From: Paracoccaceae bacterium
Lineage (GTDB): Bacteria; Pseudomonadota; Alphaproteobacteria; Rhodobacterales; Rhodobacteraceae
Length of the DNA stretch: 35,634 nt
Assembly (NCBI GenBank): GCA_020441385.1
Contig: JAGRMG010000051.1
Coordinates: 1-35,634, forward strand
Reading direction: 5' to 3'
How positions within the stretch are numbered: position 1 is the stretch's first letter; every line of letters starts with the position of its first letter. The notes beneath the pieces are model-generated. The model had not been told where the DNA came from and ran no database searches. It saw nothing but the letters and a program-made list of their open reading frames with translations. The position numbers were made by a program, and so were the translations under genes. Positions 14,886 through 23,794 of this stretch are shown here, one piece after another.

Positions 14886-16372
14886 TATTCGGCCGCCGTC
14901 TTGATCTGGAATCCCTGTTCGATCATGTCGGCCGGCTCGACCGGGTATTCGCCCGAAAAGCAGGCATCGCAGTATTGCGGGCAGGCGGCATCGCGGCCGC
15001 CGGGTTCGCCCACCGCGCGGTATAGCCCGTCCAGCGAGATGAACTTCAGGCTGTCCACCGCCAGATGCTCGCGCATCTCGTCCTCGGACATGGCGGCGGC
15101 AAGCAGTTTCTCGCGCTGCGGCGTGTCCACGCCGTAAAAGCAGGGCCAGGCGGTCGGCGGGCTGGCGATGCGGAAATGCACCTCGGTGGCGCCCGCGTCG
15201 AGGATCATTTCCTTGATCTTGCGCGAGGTGGTGCCGCGCACCACCGAATCGTCCACCAGGATCACCCGCTTGCCGCGGATCAGGGCGCGGTTGACGTTCA
15301 GTTTCAGCCGCACGCCCATGTTGCGGATCTGCTCGGTCGGTTCGATGAAGGTGCGCCCGACATACTGGTTGCGGATGATGCCCATGGCAAAGGGAATGCC
15401 CGATTCCAGCGAAAACCCGATCGCCGCCGGGGTGCCGCTGTCGGGCACCGGGCAGACCAGATCGGCATCGACGGGTGCTTCCTTGGCAAGTTCGCGCCCG
15501 ATCGCCTCGCGGGTCTCATAGACCGACCGACCACCCAGGATGCTGTCGGGACGCGAGAAATAGACATGTTCGAAGATGCAGAACCGCGACGGCCGCGGCC
15601 GGAACGGAAACCGGCTGTCGATGCCGTCATCGTCGATCACGACCATTTCGCCGGGCTTGATCTCGCGCAGGAACTCGGCGCCGATGATATCGAGCGCGCA
15701 GGTCTCCGAGGACAGCACCCAGCCTTCGCCCAGCCGGCCCAGCACCAGCGGACGCACCCCGAGCGGGTCGCGCACGCCGATCAGCTTGGTGCCGGTCATC
15801 GCGACCACCGAGAACGCGCCCTCGACCCGGCGCAGCGCATCCTCCATCCGCTCGGGGATCGAGCGTTGCAGCGACCGCGCCATGAGATGGATGATGCACT
15901 CGCTGTCGCTGCTGCTCTGGAAGATCGAGCCGCGGTCGATCAGTTCGCGCCTGAGCGCGTTGGCATTGGTGATGTTGCCGTTATGCGCGATGGCGGCACC
16001 GCCCATGGCGAATTCGCCAAAGAACGGCTGCACGTCGCGAATCGCGGTCTGGCCCTTGCTGCCGGCGGTGGAATAGCGCACATGCCCGATGGCCAGCGGG
16101 CCGGGCAGGGTCTCCATCACCTTCTGGCTGGTGAAATTGTCGCGCACATAGCCGAAGCGGCGGGCGTTGTTGAAACCCTGTTCGGCGTCGTGGCTGACGA
16201 TGCCGCCGGCCTCCTGCCCGCGATGTTGCAGGGCATGCAGGCCCAGGGCCACGAAATTCGCCGCGTCGGCCACGCCGATGATGCCGAAGATTCCGCACTC
16301 TTCCTTCAGCTTGTCACCGTCAAGGCACCAGCCGTCGAAGTCGAAAGGATGGGCTGGGGGCATCTGGCGCAT
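14885..16372 (-). CDS. purF: Amidophosphoribosyltransferase
   Basis: A 495-residue enzyme for the first step of de novo purine synthesis, making 5-phosphoribosylamine from PRPP and glutamine. An N-terminal segment precedes the catalytic Cys26 (KLKEECGIFGIIG), which is exposed after propeptide removal. The glutaminase part has HALQHRGQEAGGI, GHVRYSTAG and AHNGNITNA. The C-terminal phosphoribosyltransferase domain has the PRPP motif VILVDDSVVRGTTSRKI. The cysteines of the Bacillus-type 4Fe-4S class are suggested by C residues near PCFYGVD and in DAACPQYCDACFSGEYP. It lies 122 bp downstream of cvpA, the usual pairing. Confidence 0.97.
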   Translation of the reverse strand: MRQMPPAHPFDFDGWCLDGDKLKEECGIFGIIGVADAANFVALGLHALQHRGQEAGGIVSHDAEQGFNNARRFGYVRDNFTSQKVMETLPGPLAIGHVRYSTAGSKGQTAIRDVQPFFGEFAMGGAAIAHNGNITNANALRRELIDRGSIFQSSSDSECIIHLMARSLQRSIPERMEDALRRVEGAFSVVAMTGTKLIGVRDPLGVRPLVLGRLGEGWVLSSETCALDIIGAEFLREIKPGEMVVIDDDGIDSRFPFRPRPSRFCIFEHVYFSRPDSILGGRSVYETREAIGRELAKEAPVDADLVCPVPDSGTPAAIGFSLESGIPFAMGIIRNQYVGRTFIEPTEQIRNMGVRLKLNVNRALIRGKRVILVDDSVVRGTTSRKIKEMILDAGATEVHFRIASPPTAWPCFYGVDTPQREKLLAAAMSEDEMREHLAVDSLKFISLDGLYRAVGEPGGRDAACPQYCDACFSGEYPVEPADMIEQGFQIKTAAE

Positions 16373-16494
16373 GGGGTTGGAGGCTCCGAATCCCGGCTGT
16401 TGTCCGTTGCCCTCTAATAAAGGCTGACGGATGCGGAGTCACGATTCCATGCCGGGCAAACGACCCCGCTAACTGCGCCTTGCGGTCGCGCCCG

Positions 16495-17052
16495 CTATGG
16501 CTTGTCGCAGACGCCGACCAGTTCGTCGTATTGTTTCGTGACCCAGCCCAGCGCCTGTTCGGGGTCGCGCTCGGCGATCTTGTCGTTCATGCGCGAGAAC
16601 ACCGCCGCCGAGCGGCTTTCATCGACGATGGTGAAATTCTGCCCCGTCATCACGTTGTCATAGACGAAGAACGCGATGGCGACGAGCAGGATGCCGCGCG
16701 CCACGCCGAACAGAAAGCCCAGGCCCTGATCGACCCCGCCAAGCGCCGATCGCTGCACCAGCGACGAAAACAGCGGCGTGAAGAAGGACATCACGATCAG
16801 CGCCACGGCAAACACCGCGGCGAAGGCGGCGATGATGCTGAGTTCGCAGCTGTCGGCGATGAAATCGCCCAGAACCGGTATCTCGGTGATCAGCGGTTCC
16901 ACCTGCGGGGCAAAGATGAAGGCCAGCACGGCGGCGGCGATCCAGCCGACGATGGCGAGTATCTCGCGGACCACGCCGCGCGAATAGGCCAGAAGCGCCG
17001 AGATCACGATGACCAGGGCAACCACGCCGTCGATGATGGTGAAACCTTCCAT
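16495..17052 (-). CDS. cvpA: CvpA family membrane protein
   Basis: A 185-residue inner-membrane protein with four hydrophobic segments. It opens FTIIDGVVALVIVISALLAYSRGVVREILAIVGWIAAAVLAF, continues with AAFAAVFAVALIVMSFFTPLF, and has the conserved GGVDQGLGFLFGVARGILLVAIAFF segment, then a hydrophilic C-terminal tail. The family is named after colicin V production; its exact function is unclear, although it is often needed for envelope integrity. The start at 17052 gives the typical MEGFTIIDG beginning; an upstream in-frame ATG would add a low-complexity extension. It sits between radA (58 bp) and purF (122 bp), a gene order widespread in alphaproteobacteria. Confidence 0.93.
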   Translation of the reverse strand: MEGFTIIDGVVALVIVISALLAYSRGVVREILAIVGWIAAAVLAFIFAPQVEPLITEIPVLGDFIADSCELSIIAAFAAVFAVALIVMSFFTPLFSSLVQRSALGGVDQGLGFLFGVARGILLVAIAFFVYDNVMTGQNFTIVDESRSAAVFSRMNDKIAERDPEQALGWVTKQYDELVGVCDKP

Positions 17053-17110
17053 ATGCCCTGCCTGTCCCTGGCGCCCGCTGCCGGGCTTGTTGCTGCCCCT
17101 GCCGGCGATC

Positions 17111-18475
17111 CTAGCCGGCTCCGAAGATTTCGCCAACAAATCCCGTCAGGTCGGCAAGCTGCATCAGCTTCAGCCCGCCGCCCGCGACGGCCTTGCCGCC
17201 CGCCGGAGCGATGGCTGCGGTGAAACCAAGTTTTCGCGCTTCTTTCAACCTGTTTTCGGTCTGCGGCGCCGGGCGCAGGGCGCCCGACAGGCTGATCTCG
17301 CCGAAAATCACCGTTTCCGCCGGCAGGGCGACGTCCTCGCGCGCGCTCAGCAATGCGGCTGCAACCGCCAGGTCGGCGGCCGGTTCGCCGATCTTCAGCC
17401 CGCCGGCGACGTTCAGGTACACGTCGAGCCCGGCGAAGGGAATGGCACAGCGCGCCTCGAGCACAGCCAGGATCATCGCAAGACGGCCGCCATCCCAGCC
17501 GACCACCGACCGGCGGGGCTGCGAATGCGGCGAGGGCGCGACCAGCGCCTGCAATTCCACCAGCAGCGGCCGCGTGCCCTCGATCCCGGCGAACACCACC
17601 GAACCGGGGCTGGGTTGCGTGCGCTCACCCAGAAACAGCGCCGACGGGTTGGGAACCTCGGCCAGGCCCGCGCCGGTCATCTCGAACACGCCGATCTCGT
17701 CGGCGGGGCCGAAGCGGTTCTTGACGCTGCGCAGGATGCGGAACTGGTGGCCGCGCTCGCCCTCGAAATAAAGCACCGTGTCGACCATGTGCTCGACCAC
17801 GCGGGGCCCGGCGATCTGGCCCTCCTTGGTGACGTGGCCGACCAGCACCACCGAAAGACCGCTGCGCTTGGCCAAGGCGGTGAGCTCGTGCGCGCCCGCG
17901 CGGACCTGGGAAACCGAACCCGGCGCGCTGTCGACATTGTCCGCCCACATGGTCTGGATCGAATCGATCACCACCAGGTCGGGCCGCTCGGCCTCGAGCG
18001 TGGTCAGGATGTCGCGCAGATCGGTGGCCGAGGCCAGCTTCACCGGCGCGTCCGCCAGCCCCAGCCTGCGGGCGCGCATCCGAATCTGGGCGCTGGCCTC
18101 CTCGCCCGAGACGTAAAGCGTCTTCAGCCCCGCATGCGCGAACCTGGCCGCCGCCTGCAACAGAAGCGTGGACTTGCCGATGCCGGGATCGCCGCCCACC
18201 AGTATGGCGCTGGAGCGCACCAGACCGCCGCCCAGCACACGGTCGAATTCCTCCATTCCGCTGGCGGTGCGCGGCGGCGGGCGTTCGTCGCTGTCCAGAT
18301 CCGACAGCGCGATCGCATGGCCGCGCCGCGCGCCGAGCGACCGGCCCGCCGGGCCGGGGGCAAGGCCGGCATCCTGCACGATGCTGTTCCATTCCCCGCA
18401 CGCATCGCAGCGCCCCGACCATTTGGCATGCTGCGCACCGCAGGCGGTGCAACTGAATGAGGCGGGCCTGGCCAT
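17111..18475 (-). CDS. radA: DNA repair protein RadA (Sms)
   Basis: A 454-residue RecA-like ATPase that helps process recombination intermediates and branch migration. It has an N-terminal C4 zinc finger (C9, C12, C23, C26: CTAC...CDAC), Walker A GGDPGIGKST (94-103), Walker B DLVVIDSIQTMW, and the RadA-specific KNRFG motif (VKNRFGPADEIGVFEM). The C-terminal Lon-protease-like domain carries AGLDVYLNVAGGLKIGEPAADLAVAAALLSA. Full length for the family. The start at 18475 places the zinc finger at the usual distance from Met; a longer frame to 18511 would overlap the pqiA-like gene, which ends only 7 bp upstream. Confidence 0.96.
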   Translation of the reverse strand: MARPASFSCTACGAQHAKWSGRCDACGEWNSIVQDAGLAPGPAGRSLGARRGHAIALSDLDSDERPPPRTASGMEEFDRVLGGGLVRSSAILVGGDPGIGKSTLLLQAAARFAHAGLKTLYVSGEEASAQIRMRARRLGLADAPVKLASATDLRDILTTLEAERPDLVVIDSIQTMWADNVDSAPGSVSQVRAGAHELTALAKRSGLSVVLVGHVTKEGQIAGPRVVEHMVDTVLYFEGERGHQFRILRSVKNRFGPADEIGVFEMTGAGLAEVPNPSALFLGERTQPSPGSVVFAGIEGTRPLLVELQALVAPSPHSQPRRSVVGWDGGRLAMILAVLEARCAIPFAGLDVYLNVAGGLKIGEPAADLAVAAALLSAREDVALPAETVIFGEISLSGALRPAPQTENRLKEARKLGFTAAIAPAGGKAVAGGGLKLMQLADLTGFVGEIFGAG

Positions 18476-18482
18476 GGCCGTC

Positions 18483-18953
18483 TTATGACCCCGAAGCGGC
18501 GGGCGGCTCAAGCCCCCGCCCGCGCCGCCTGCCGGTCAGATGGCCGATCGCGATCGAGGCCAGCACGCAGGCGGTGAACAGATAAAGCCCCCAGGCGATT
18601 TCCACCCGGGCCATTCCGATGCCCTTGACCACGACGACATAAAGCGCGATCAGGAAAACATCCGCCATCGCCAGCTTGCCCAGGATCTCAAGCACCGGGA
18701 GCATGCGCCGACGCATCTGGCCGAAATGGATCAGCGCCAGCCCGATGGTCTTCATGTAGGGCGCGAACACCGCCAGGAAGGTGACGAGCAAGGCCAGCGC
18801 CACGTCGCTTTGCCACAGGCTTTGCAGGCCCGAGATCACCGAGATTTCCGACAGCCCGAACAGCGGCAGGGCAATGCCCGCGCGCAAGAGCGGCGCGAAC
18901 CAGGCGACCGGAAACAGGACCAAGAGGGCGAGGTTGGCCAGCCGAAGGATCAT
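18483..18953 (-). CDS. PqiA-domain inner-membrane protein
   Basis: A 156-residue protein with four hydrophobic segments and the single-domain PqiA pattern: LLVLFPVAWFAPLL at the start, SEISVISGLQSLW, TFLAVFAPYMKTIGLALIHF in the middle and KLAMADVFLIALYVVVVKG. E. coli PqiA and YebS are larger, with two such domains and zinc ribbons; no cysteine ribbon is seen here. PqiA proteins work with MCE-domain lipid carriers between the membranes. Placement right after MlaF/MlaE-like ABC genes suggests a role in the same lipid traffic, although no MCE gene is in the window. The ATG at 18953 lacks a Shine-Dalgarno; the upstream leader contains two perfect palindromes, through which the frame stays open. 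Confidence 0.8.
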   Translation of the reverse strand: MILRLANLALLVLFPVAWFAPLLRAGIALPLFGLSEISVISGLQSLWQSDVALALLVTFLAVFAPYMKTIGLALIHFGQMRRRMLPVLEILGKLAMADVFLIALYVVVVKGIGMARVEIAWGLYLFTACVLASIAIGHLTGRRRGRGLEPPAASGS

Positions 18954-18960
18954 GGGCGCG

Positions 18961-19004
18961 AAAATTCTTGCAAGAATTTTGCCAAGAAAATTCGAATTTT
19001 CTTG
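18961..19004. repeat. Two tandem perfect AT-rich palindromes
   Basis: AAAATTCTTGCAAGAATTTT (18961-18980) is a perfect 20 bp palindrome. Two bases further, CAAGAAAATTC/GAATTTTCTTG (18983-19004) is a perfect 22 bp palindrome. They share the AAAATTC core and stand out in GC-rich surroundings. They fill the space between the mlaF-like stop (19012) and the pqiA-like start (18953). Candidates are operator sites, an attenuating double hairpin, or a dispersed repeat. Confidence 0.85.
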
Positions 19005-19011
19005 CCCGGTC

Positions 19012-19758
19012 TCATCGTACCGCCTCGATCGGGCCGTCGGCGCGGCCGTGGATGAACTGGTCGAGGTAAGGGTCGCCGCTGTCGTCCATTTCCGCCACCG
19101 GTCCGGTCCACTTGATGATCCCGCCATGCAGCAGCGCCACATTGTCGGCGATCGCACGCACCGAGCGCATGTCGTGGGTGATCGTCATTGCCGTCGCCCC
19201 CATTTCCACCACAATTTCGCGGATCAGGTCGTTGATGACACCCGACATGATCGGGTCCAGCCCCGAGGTCGGTTCATCGAAGAAGATGATCTCGGGTTCG
19301 GCGGCGATGGCGCGTGCGAGGCCGACGCGCTTCTGCATGCCCCCCGACAGTTCCGCCGGGAACAGATCGGCCACCTCCGCCTTCAGCCCGACCCGGCGCA
19401 GCTTGTCGACGGCCACGGCGCGGGCCTCCTCCAGCGGGCGTTTCAGCGACCCGCGCAGCAGGCGGAACGACACGTTCTGCCACACGGGCAGCGAATCAAA
19501 CAGCGCGCCGCCCTGGAACAGCATCCCGAAGCGCGCGAGGAAGGCGTCGCGGTCGCCCGATCCGGCATCCTTGCCATCGACCAGAATGCGCCCCGCATCG
19601 GGCCGGATCAGGCCGAGGATGCATTTCAGCGCCACCGACTTGCCGGTGCCCGAGCCGCCGATGATCACCATCGACGTGCCCTTGCCCACCTCCAGGTCGA
19701 CGCCCTGCAGCACGCGGTTGGCGCCGAACGCCTTGTGAACGCCCCTCATCGCGATCAT
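19012..19758 (-). CDS. MlaF-like ABC transporter ATPase
   Basis: A 248-residue ATPase of the Mla/Ttg2 phospholipid-transport type. It has Walker A GGSGTGKS (34-41), the Q-loop near MLFQGGALFDSLPVWQNV, signature LSGGMQKRVGLARAIA, Walker B EIIFFDEPTSGLDP, D-loop and ITHDM H-loop. The GGALFDSLPVWQNV stretch is typical of MlaF rather than of amino-acid or drug ABC ATPases. The start at 19758 overlaps the permease stop by 4 bp (ATGA); an ATG three codons later is the alternative. It powers lipid movement between inner membrane and periplasmic carriers together with the permease encoded just upstream. Confidence 0.92.
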   Translation of the reverse strand: MIAMRGVHKAFGANRVLQGVDLEVGKGTSMVIIGGSGTGKSVALKCILGLIRPDAGRILVDGKDAGSGDRDAFLARFGMLFQGGALFDSLPVWQNVSFRLLRGSLKRPLEEARAVAVDKLRRVGLKAEVADLFPAELSGGMQKRVGLARAIAAEPEIIFFDEPTSGLDPIMSGVINDLIREIVVEMGATAMTITHDMRSVRAIADNVALLHGGIIKWTGPVAEMDDSGDPYLDQFIHGRADGPIEAVR

Positions 19759-20537
19759 ACCGAGAAGAACACCCCCGTGAGCACGAAATTCGCCGCCAGG
19801 ATCATCACCGCCGCGGCCTCGACGCTGCCCTTGGTGGCGCGGCCGACCCCCTGGGCGCCGCGGCCCGAATTCATCCCGTAATAGCACCCCATCAGTGCGG
19901 CGATGACCCCGAACACCGCGCCCTTCACGAGGCTGGAAATCACGTCGAGCGGTTCGAGAAAGTCAACGGTGTTCTTGAGATAGGCGGCGGCGTTGAAGCC
20001 GAGATTCTGCACGCCCACGCCATAGCCCCCGGCGATGCCGATGATGTCGCCGATGCCCACCAGCAGCGGCACGACGATCAGCGCGGCGAATACCCGCGGC
20101 GCCACCAGGTATTTCATCGGATGGGTCGAGAGCGTGACCAGTGCGTCGATCTGTTCGGTCACTTTCATGGTGGCGATCTCGGCGGCGATGGAAGAGGTGA
20201 CGCGCGCCGCGATCATCAGCCCCACCAGAACCGGGCCGAGTTCGCGCACCATGCCGATGGCGACGATCTGGGGCACCACCGCCTCGGCGTTGAAACGCGC
20301 GCCGCCGGCATAGATCTGCAAGGCCAGCGCGCCGCCGGTGAAGATCGCGGTCAGCCCGACCACCGGCAGCGACAGCCAGCCCACGTTCATCAGCGCATGG
20401 CCGAATTCGCGCGGGTAGAAGGGCGGGCGCAGGATGTGGCTGGCCGCGCCCAGCGCGAACCGGGTGATCCGGCCGATGGCCGCCAGCGCCAGCAGCACGG
20501 CGCGGCCAAGCCGTTCGAGTGGCACCAGCGGGTTCAT
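19755..20537 (-). CDS. MlaE-like ABC transporter permease
   Basis: A 260-residue inner-membrane permease of the MlaE family. It has a 30-residue amphipathic N-terminus and five or six hydrophobic helices with the family signatures [54 protein letters not shown] and [38 protein letters not shown]. It would work with the MlaF-like ATPase (4 bp overlap downstream). The start at 20537 overlaps the alanine racemase stop by 4 bp (ATGA), so alr, this gene and the ATPase gene form a coupled string. The usual MCE-domain substrate-binding partner (MlaD) is not encoded in the window. Confidence 0.93.
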   Translation of the reverse strand: MNPLVPLERLGRAVLLALAAIGRITRFALGAASHILRPPFYPREFGHALMNVGWLSLPVVGLTAIFTGGALALQIYAGGARFNAEAVVPQIVAIGMVRELGPVLVGLMIAARVTSSIAAEIATMKVTEQIDALVTLSTHPMKYLVAPRVFAALIVVPLLVGIGDIIGIAGGYGVGVQNLGFNAAAYLKNTVDFLEPLDVISSLVKGAVFGVIAALMGCYYGMNSGRGAQGVGRATKGSVEAAAVMILAANFVLTGVFFSV

Positions 20538-21568
20538 TTCAGGTAGGTCCGCGCATAGCGGTCGCCCAGCGCGGTCAGGATCTCGTAGCCGGTGGTGCCG
20601 GCGGCCTCGGCCAGATCGTCGACGCTCTGGTGCGGGCCGAGGATCGACAATGCCTCCGGTTCCCGCGCCAGCCCGGTGATGTCGGCCGCGATCAGATCCA
20701 TGGACACGCGACCGACGACCGGGCAGGCGGTTTCGCCGTGATGGACCCGGGCGCGCGATCCCATGGCCCGGATCAGGCCGTCGGCATAGCCCGCGGCCAG
20801 CGTCGCGATGCGGCTGGGGCGTTCGGCCGTCCAGGTGTTGGAATAGCCGACGGTTTCGCCGGGATGGACATCGCGCACCTGTATCACCGGCAGATCGAGC
20901 GCCACCACCGTTCTGGCCTGCGCGAAGGGCAGGCCGCCATAAAGGCCGATGCCGGGGCGGGCCAGGTCGAAATGCCACTCACGCCCGAGCAGGATGCCGC
21001 CGGTCGCGGCCAGCGATCTCGGCACGTCAATGCCGGCGGTCATCTCCTTGAAAACACGCAATTGCCGGGCGTTCATGTCATGGTCCGGGTCGTCGGCGCA
21101 GGCCAGATGGGACATCACCATCACCGGCATCTGGCGGATGGCGATATCGCGCAGCGCGGCCCATTCGTCCGGTTCGAGGCCCAGCCGGTTCATGCCGCTA
21201 TCGAGCTGGATGCCGAAGGATTGCCGCGGCGTGCGTTCGACGTGGCGCAGCATCTGGTCGATCGAACTTATCATCGGCGTCAGGTCATGGGCGCGCAGCA
21301 GCGCGCTGTCGCCGTCCATGTGGCCCGACATCACCGAGATCAGCGGCCCCGGCCCCAGCGCCTCGCGCACCGCCGCGCCTTCTTCGGCGACGGCGACGAA
21401 GAACTTGCGCGCCCCGGCCCGGGCCAGGGCGCGGCACACCTCGGCGACGCCGAGCCCGTAGCCGTCCGCCTTGACCACCGCGCCGGTTTCGCCCGAGCAA
21501 AGCGCATCGAGCGCGCGCCAGTTGGCGGCCAGTGCCGACAGGTCGATGGTCAGTTTCCCGGTGCTCAT
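20534..21568 (-). CDS. alr: Alanine racemase
   Basis: A 344-residue PLP enzyme that interconverts L- and D-alanine for peptidoglycan. PLP-binding Lys33 is in [11 protein letters not shown]. Further family segments are [32 protein letters not shown], the catalytic-Tyr region [26 protein letters not shown], and [14 protein letters not shown]. Slightly short for the family (usually 355-370) but complete. The start at 21568 gives [17 protein letters not shown], the normal beginning; no strong Shine-Dalgarno is seen. Downstream coupling to mlaE/mlaF-like genes links it to envelope maintenance by position. Confidence 0.95.
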   Translation of the reverse strand: MSTGKLTIDLSALAANWRALDALCSGETGAVVKADGYGLGVAEVCRALARAGARKFFVAVAEEGAAVREALGPGPLISVMSGHMDGDSALLRAHDLTPMISSIDQMLRHVERTPRQSFGIQLDSGMNRLGLEPDEWAALRDIAIRQMPVMVMSHLACADDPDHDMNARQLRVFKEMTAGIDVPRSLAATGGILLGREWHFDLARPGIGLYGGLPFAQARTVVALDLPVIQVRDVHPGETVGYSNTWTAERPSRIATLAAGYADGLIRAMGSRARVHHGETACPVVGRVSMDLIAADITGLAREPEALSILGPHQSVDDLAEAAGTTGYEILTALGDRYARTYLK

Positions 21569-21647
21569 GCGTGGGGTTTTGACAGGATGCGGGCCAAGGT
21601 CAAGCAAAAGGGTGCCGCATGGCCCCGCGCGGCCCGCGGCGCCGGGT

Positions 21648-22091
21648 TCATGGCGCCGGCGGCGCGACCGGGCGGGGCATGGAATGCCACCAGATGCGCA
21701 CCTCGCGGGCCAGGCCGCCGGGGTCGAAATGCGCCAGCAGCGTCCCGTCCAGTTCCATCCGGGGCAGCGGATCGCCCGGCTCGCGGTCGGGCAGGCCGGT
21801 GCCGGTGGATTTGGCCCAGATCCGGAACAACTCCTCGGAGGCCACCTGATAGGTGACGTTCCAGTGCCCGACGCCGCTTTCGCCATTGTCCGCAAGAACC
21901 TCGTAGCGCAGCGAAATGTCCTGCTGAAGCTTGATGCGGTCCCAGTAGCCGGCCAGTTCGGCCGGGCCGGTCTGAACCTGGAACGGCGTGTTGTGATAGA
22001 CCCCGTCGGGCGTGAACAGCGCGGCGAATCCCTGCGAATCCTGCCCTTCCCAGACCCGCTTGTAGGCGGCCATGAACTCCCTGATTCCCAT
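21648..22091 (-). CDS. NTF2-like (SnoaL-type) family protein
   Basis: A 147-residue protein with the cone-shaped NTF2-like pattern. The N-terminal helix ([37 protein letters not shown]) is typical of SnoaL-like proteins, followed by [12 protein letters not shown] and a beta-rich half ending in [12 protein letters not shown]. Members are isomerases, hydrolases or ligand binders; no catalytic set can be assigned here. The gene starts 3 bp after the dnaB stop on the same strand and so is probably translated from the same transcript. Alr follows after 79 bp. Confidence 0.82.
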   Translation of the reverse strand: MGIREFMAAYKRVWEGQDSQGFAALFTPDGVYHNTPFQVQTGPAELAGYWDRIKLQQDISLRYEVLADNGESGVGHWNVTYQVASEELFRIWAKSTGTGLPDREPGDPLPRMELDGTLLAHFDPGGLAREVRIWWHSMPRPVAPPAP

Positions 22092-22094
22092 GTC

Positions 22095-23588
22095 TCAGAA
22101 CTCCGCCTCCTCGCCCTTGTGCCAGGGCTTGGCCAGATTGCCGAAGCGGGTGAATCGGCCCTCGAAACTCAGTTCCACATTGCCGATCGGCCCGTGGCGC
22201 TGCTTGCCCACGATCACCTCGGCGCGCCCGTGAAGCCGCTCCATGCGTTCCTGCCATGCCGCGATCTCGTCCAGCCTGTCGTCGGATGGCTTTTCGCGCT
22301 CGGCATAGTATTCCTCGCGGAACACGAACATCACCACGTCGGCATCCTGTTCGATCGAGCCGGATTCGCGCAGGTCGGACAGTTGCGGGCGCTTGTCCTC
22401 GCGATTCTCGACCTGGCGCGACAGCTGCGACAGCGCGACAACGGGGATGTCCAGTTCCTTGGCGATGGCTTTCAGCCCCTGCGTGATTTCGGACACCTCG
22501 TTGACGCGGCTGTCCTTGGCGGTGGCGGGGCGCACCAGTTGCAGATAGTCCACCATCAGCACGTCGAGCCCGTGGGTGCGCTTGAGGCGGCGGGCGCGGG
22601 CCGCCAGCTGGCTGATCGGCAGGGCCGGCGTATCGTCGATGTAAAGCGGGCAGGATTCCAGCGCCTTGGCGGCATCGACGAACCTGCGGAACTCGGCCTC
22701 GGTCATGTCGCCGCGGCGGATTTGTTCGCTGGGCACCTCGGCGGCTTCGCTGAGGATCCGCGCCGCCAGTTGTTCGGCGCTCATCTCGAGCGAGAAGAAG
22801 CCGACGACGCCGCCATCGACCGCGCCTTCGCTGCCGTCGGGCAGCGTGCCGCGCTTGTAGGCCCTGGCGATGTTGAAGGCGATATTGGTGGCCAGCGAGG
22901 TCTTGCCCATCGACGGGCGCCCGGCGAGGATCAGCAAATCGGAGCGGTGCAGCCCGCCCAGCTTCTTGTCCATGTCGATCAGGCCGGTGGACAGGCCGGC
23001 CAGCCCGCCATCGCGCTGATAGGCGGCGTTAGCAACATTAACCGCGTCGGTTACGGCCTTGAGAAAGCTTTGAAAACCGCTGTCTGTCTGGCCCATCTCG
23101 CTCAGCTTGTAGAGCTTCTGTTCGGCCTCGACGATCTGTTCCTTCGGCTCGCTGGCGACCTCGACCCGCGCCGCCTTGTCCGAGATGTCGCGCCCCAGGT
23201 GGATCAGCTGGCGGCGGATCGCCAGGTCATAGATCATCTGGGCATAGTCGCGCACCGCGAACGCGCTGATGGCGGCACCGGCCAGGCGGACCAGATAGGC
23301 CGGGCCGCCGAGCTCCTTCAACCCCTCGTCGTCCTCCATGAACGCCTTGAGCGTGACCGGCGAGGCCAGGGCGTTGCGGGCGATCCGGGTCGAGGCGATT
23401 TCGTAGATGCGGGCATGCACCGGGTCATAGAAATGCTGCGGCCCGATGATGCTGGAAACGCGGTCGAATATGTCGTTGTTGGTCAGGATCGCGCCCAGCA
23501 GCTGCTGTTCGGCCTCGATCGAATGCGGCATCGAATCCTCGGATCGCGCCTGTGTCGTGCCGGTCTCGAAATTGGCGATCTCGTTCAT
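22095..23588 (-). CDS. dnaB: Replicative DNA helicase
   Basis: A 497-residue hexameric helicase of the replication fork. The N-terminal domain begins [40 protein letters not shown]. The RecA-like domain has Walker [29 protein letters not shown], Walker [59 protein letters not shown] and the C-terminal [24 protein letters not shown]. No intein or insertion is visible. The start at 23588 follows a GGGAC-type site. The 206 bp upstream holds a possible -10 with an adjacent DnaA-box-like sequence and a spaced inverted repeat. Confidence 0.97.
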   Translation of the reverse strand: MNEIANFETGTTQARSEDSMPHSIEAEQQLLGAILTNNDIFDRVSSIIGPQHFYDPVHARIYEIASTRIARNALASPVTLKAFMEDDEGLKELGGPAYLVRLAGAAISAFAVRDYAQMIYDLAIRRQLIHLGRDISDKAARVEVASEPKEQIVEAEQKLYKLSEMGQTDSGFQSFLKAVTDAVNVANAAYQRDGGLAGLSTGLIDMDKKLGGLHRSDLLILAGRPSMGKTSLATNIAFNIARAYKRGTLPDGSEGAVDGGVVGFFSLEMSAEQLAARILSEAAEVPSEQIRRGDMTEAEFRRFVDAAKALESCPLYIDDTPALPISQLAARARRLKRTHGLDVLMVDYLQLVRPATAKDSRVNEVSEITQGLKAIAKELDIPVVALSQLSRQVENREDKRPQLSDLRESGSIEQDADVVMFVFREEYYAEREKPSDDRLDEIAAWQERMERLHGRAEVIVGKQRHGPIGNVELSFEGRFTRFGNLAKPWHKGEEAEF

Positions 23589-23656
23589 GTCGGTCCCTCT
23601 GCCTGTCCCTGCCCGCCCCGGTCAGCGTCATAGACCAGGGCACGCGCGGCAGGCAA

Positions 23657-23676
23657 ATTGTATGTTTTGTGGATAG
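23657..23676 (-). promoter_or_regulatory. Possible dnaB promoter with DnaA-box-like site
   Basis: On the minus strand CTATCCACA (23668-23676) differs from the DnaA-box consensus TTATCCACA at one base. Five bases downstream is TACAAT (23657-23662), one mismatch from the -10 consensus, about 70 bp before the dnaB ATG. No good -35 is seen, which would be compatible with an activator- or DnaA-controlled promoter. Promoter assignment is inference. Confidence 0.4.
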
Positions 23677-23701
23677 TTTCGGTTTTCGCCGCGTCGCCCT
23701 T

Positions 23702-23736
23702 CATGTTGACGCCGATCAAGTGATTGCGTCAACATG
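23702..23736. repeat. 11 bp spaced inverted repeat upstream of dnaB
   Basis: CATGTTGACGC (23702-23712) and GCGTCAACATG (23726-23736) are exact inverse copies with a 13 bp spacer, so the centres are about two helical turns apart. This is the usual geometry of a dimeric regulator site. A further GCGTCAA lies at 23786-23792, next to the pyrE stop. The core CGTCAACAT occurs again upstream of the moxR gene. Confidence 0.7.
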
Positions 23737-23794
23737 TTGTGTGTCGTCTTGGCGCGAGTCTGCCGGGGATGGGCGAAAATTCACCGCCCCTGCG

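Noticed and set aside
14885..17052. Possible attenuator or riboswitch upstream of purF (16373-16494)
   Set aside because: No conserved purine-riboswitch elements or convincing alternative hairpins could be identified in the 122 bp.
23027..23041. A TTAG...TTAA arrangement resembling a CtrA site
   Set aside because: The left half is imperfect, the spacing does not match TTAA-N7-TTAA, and it lies inside the dnaB coding sequence.
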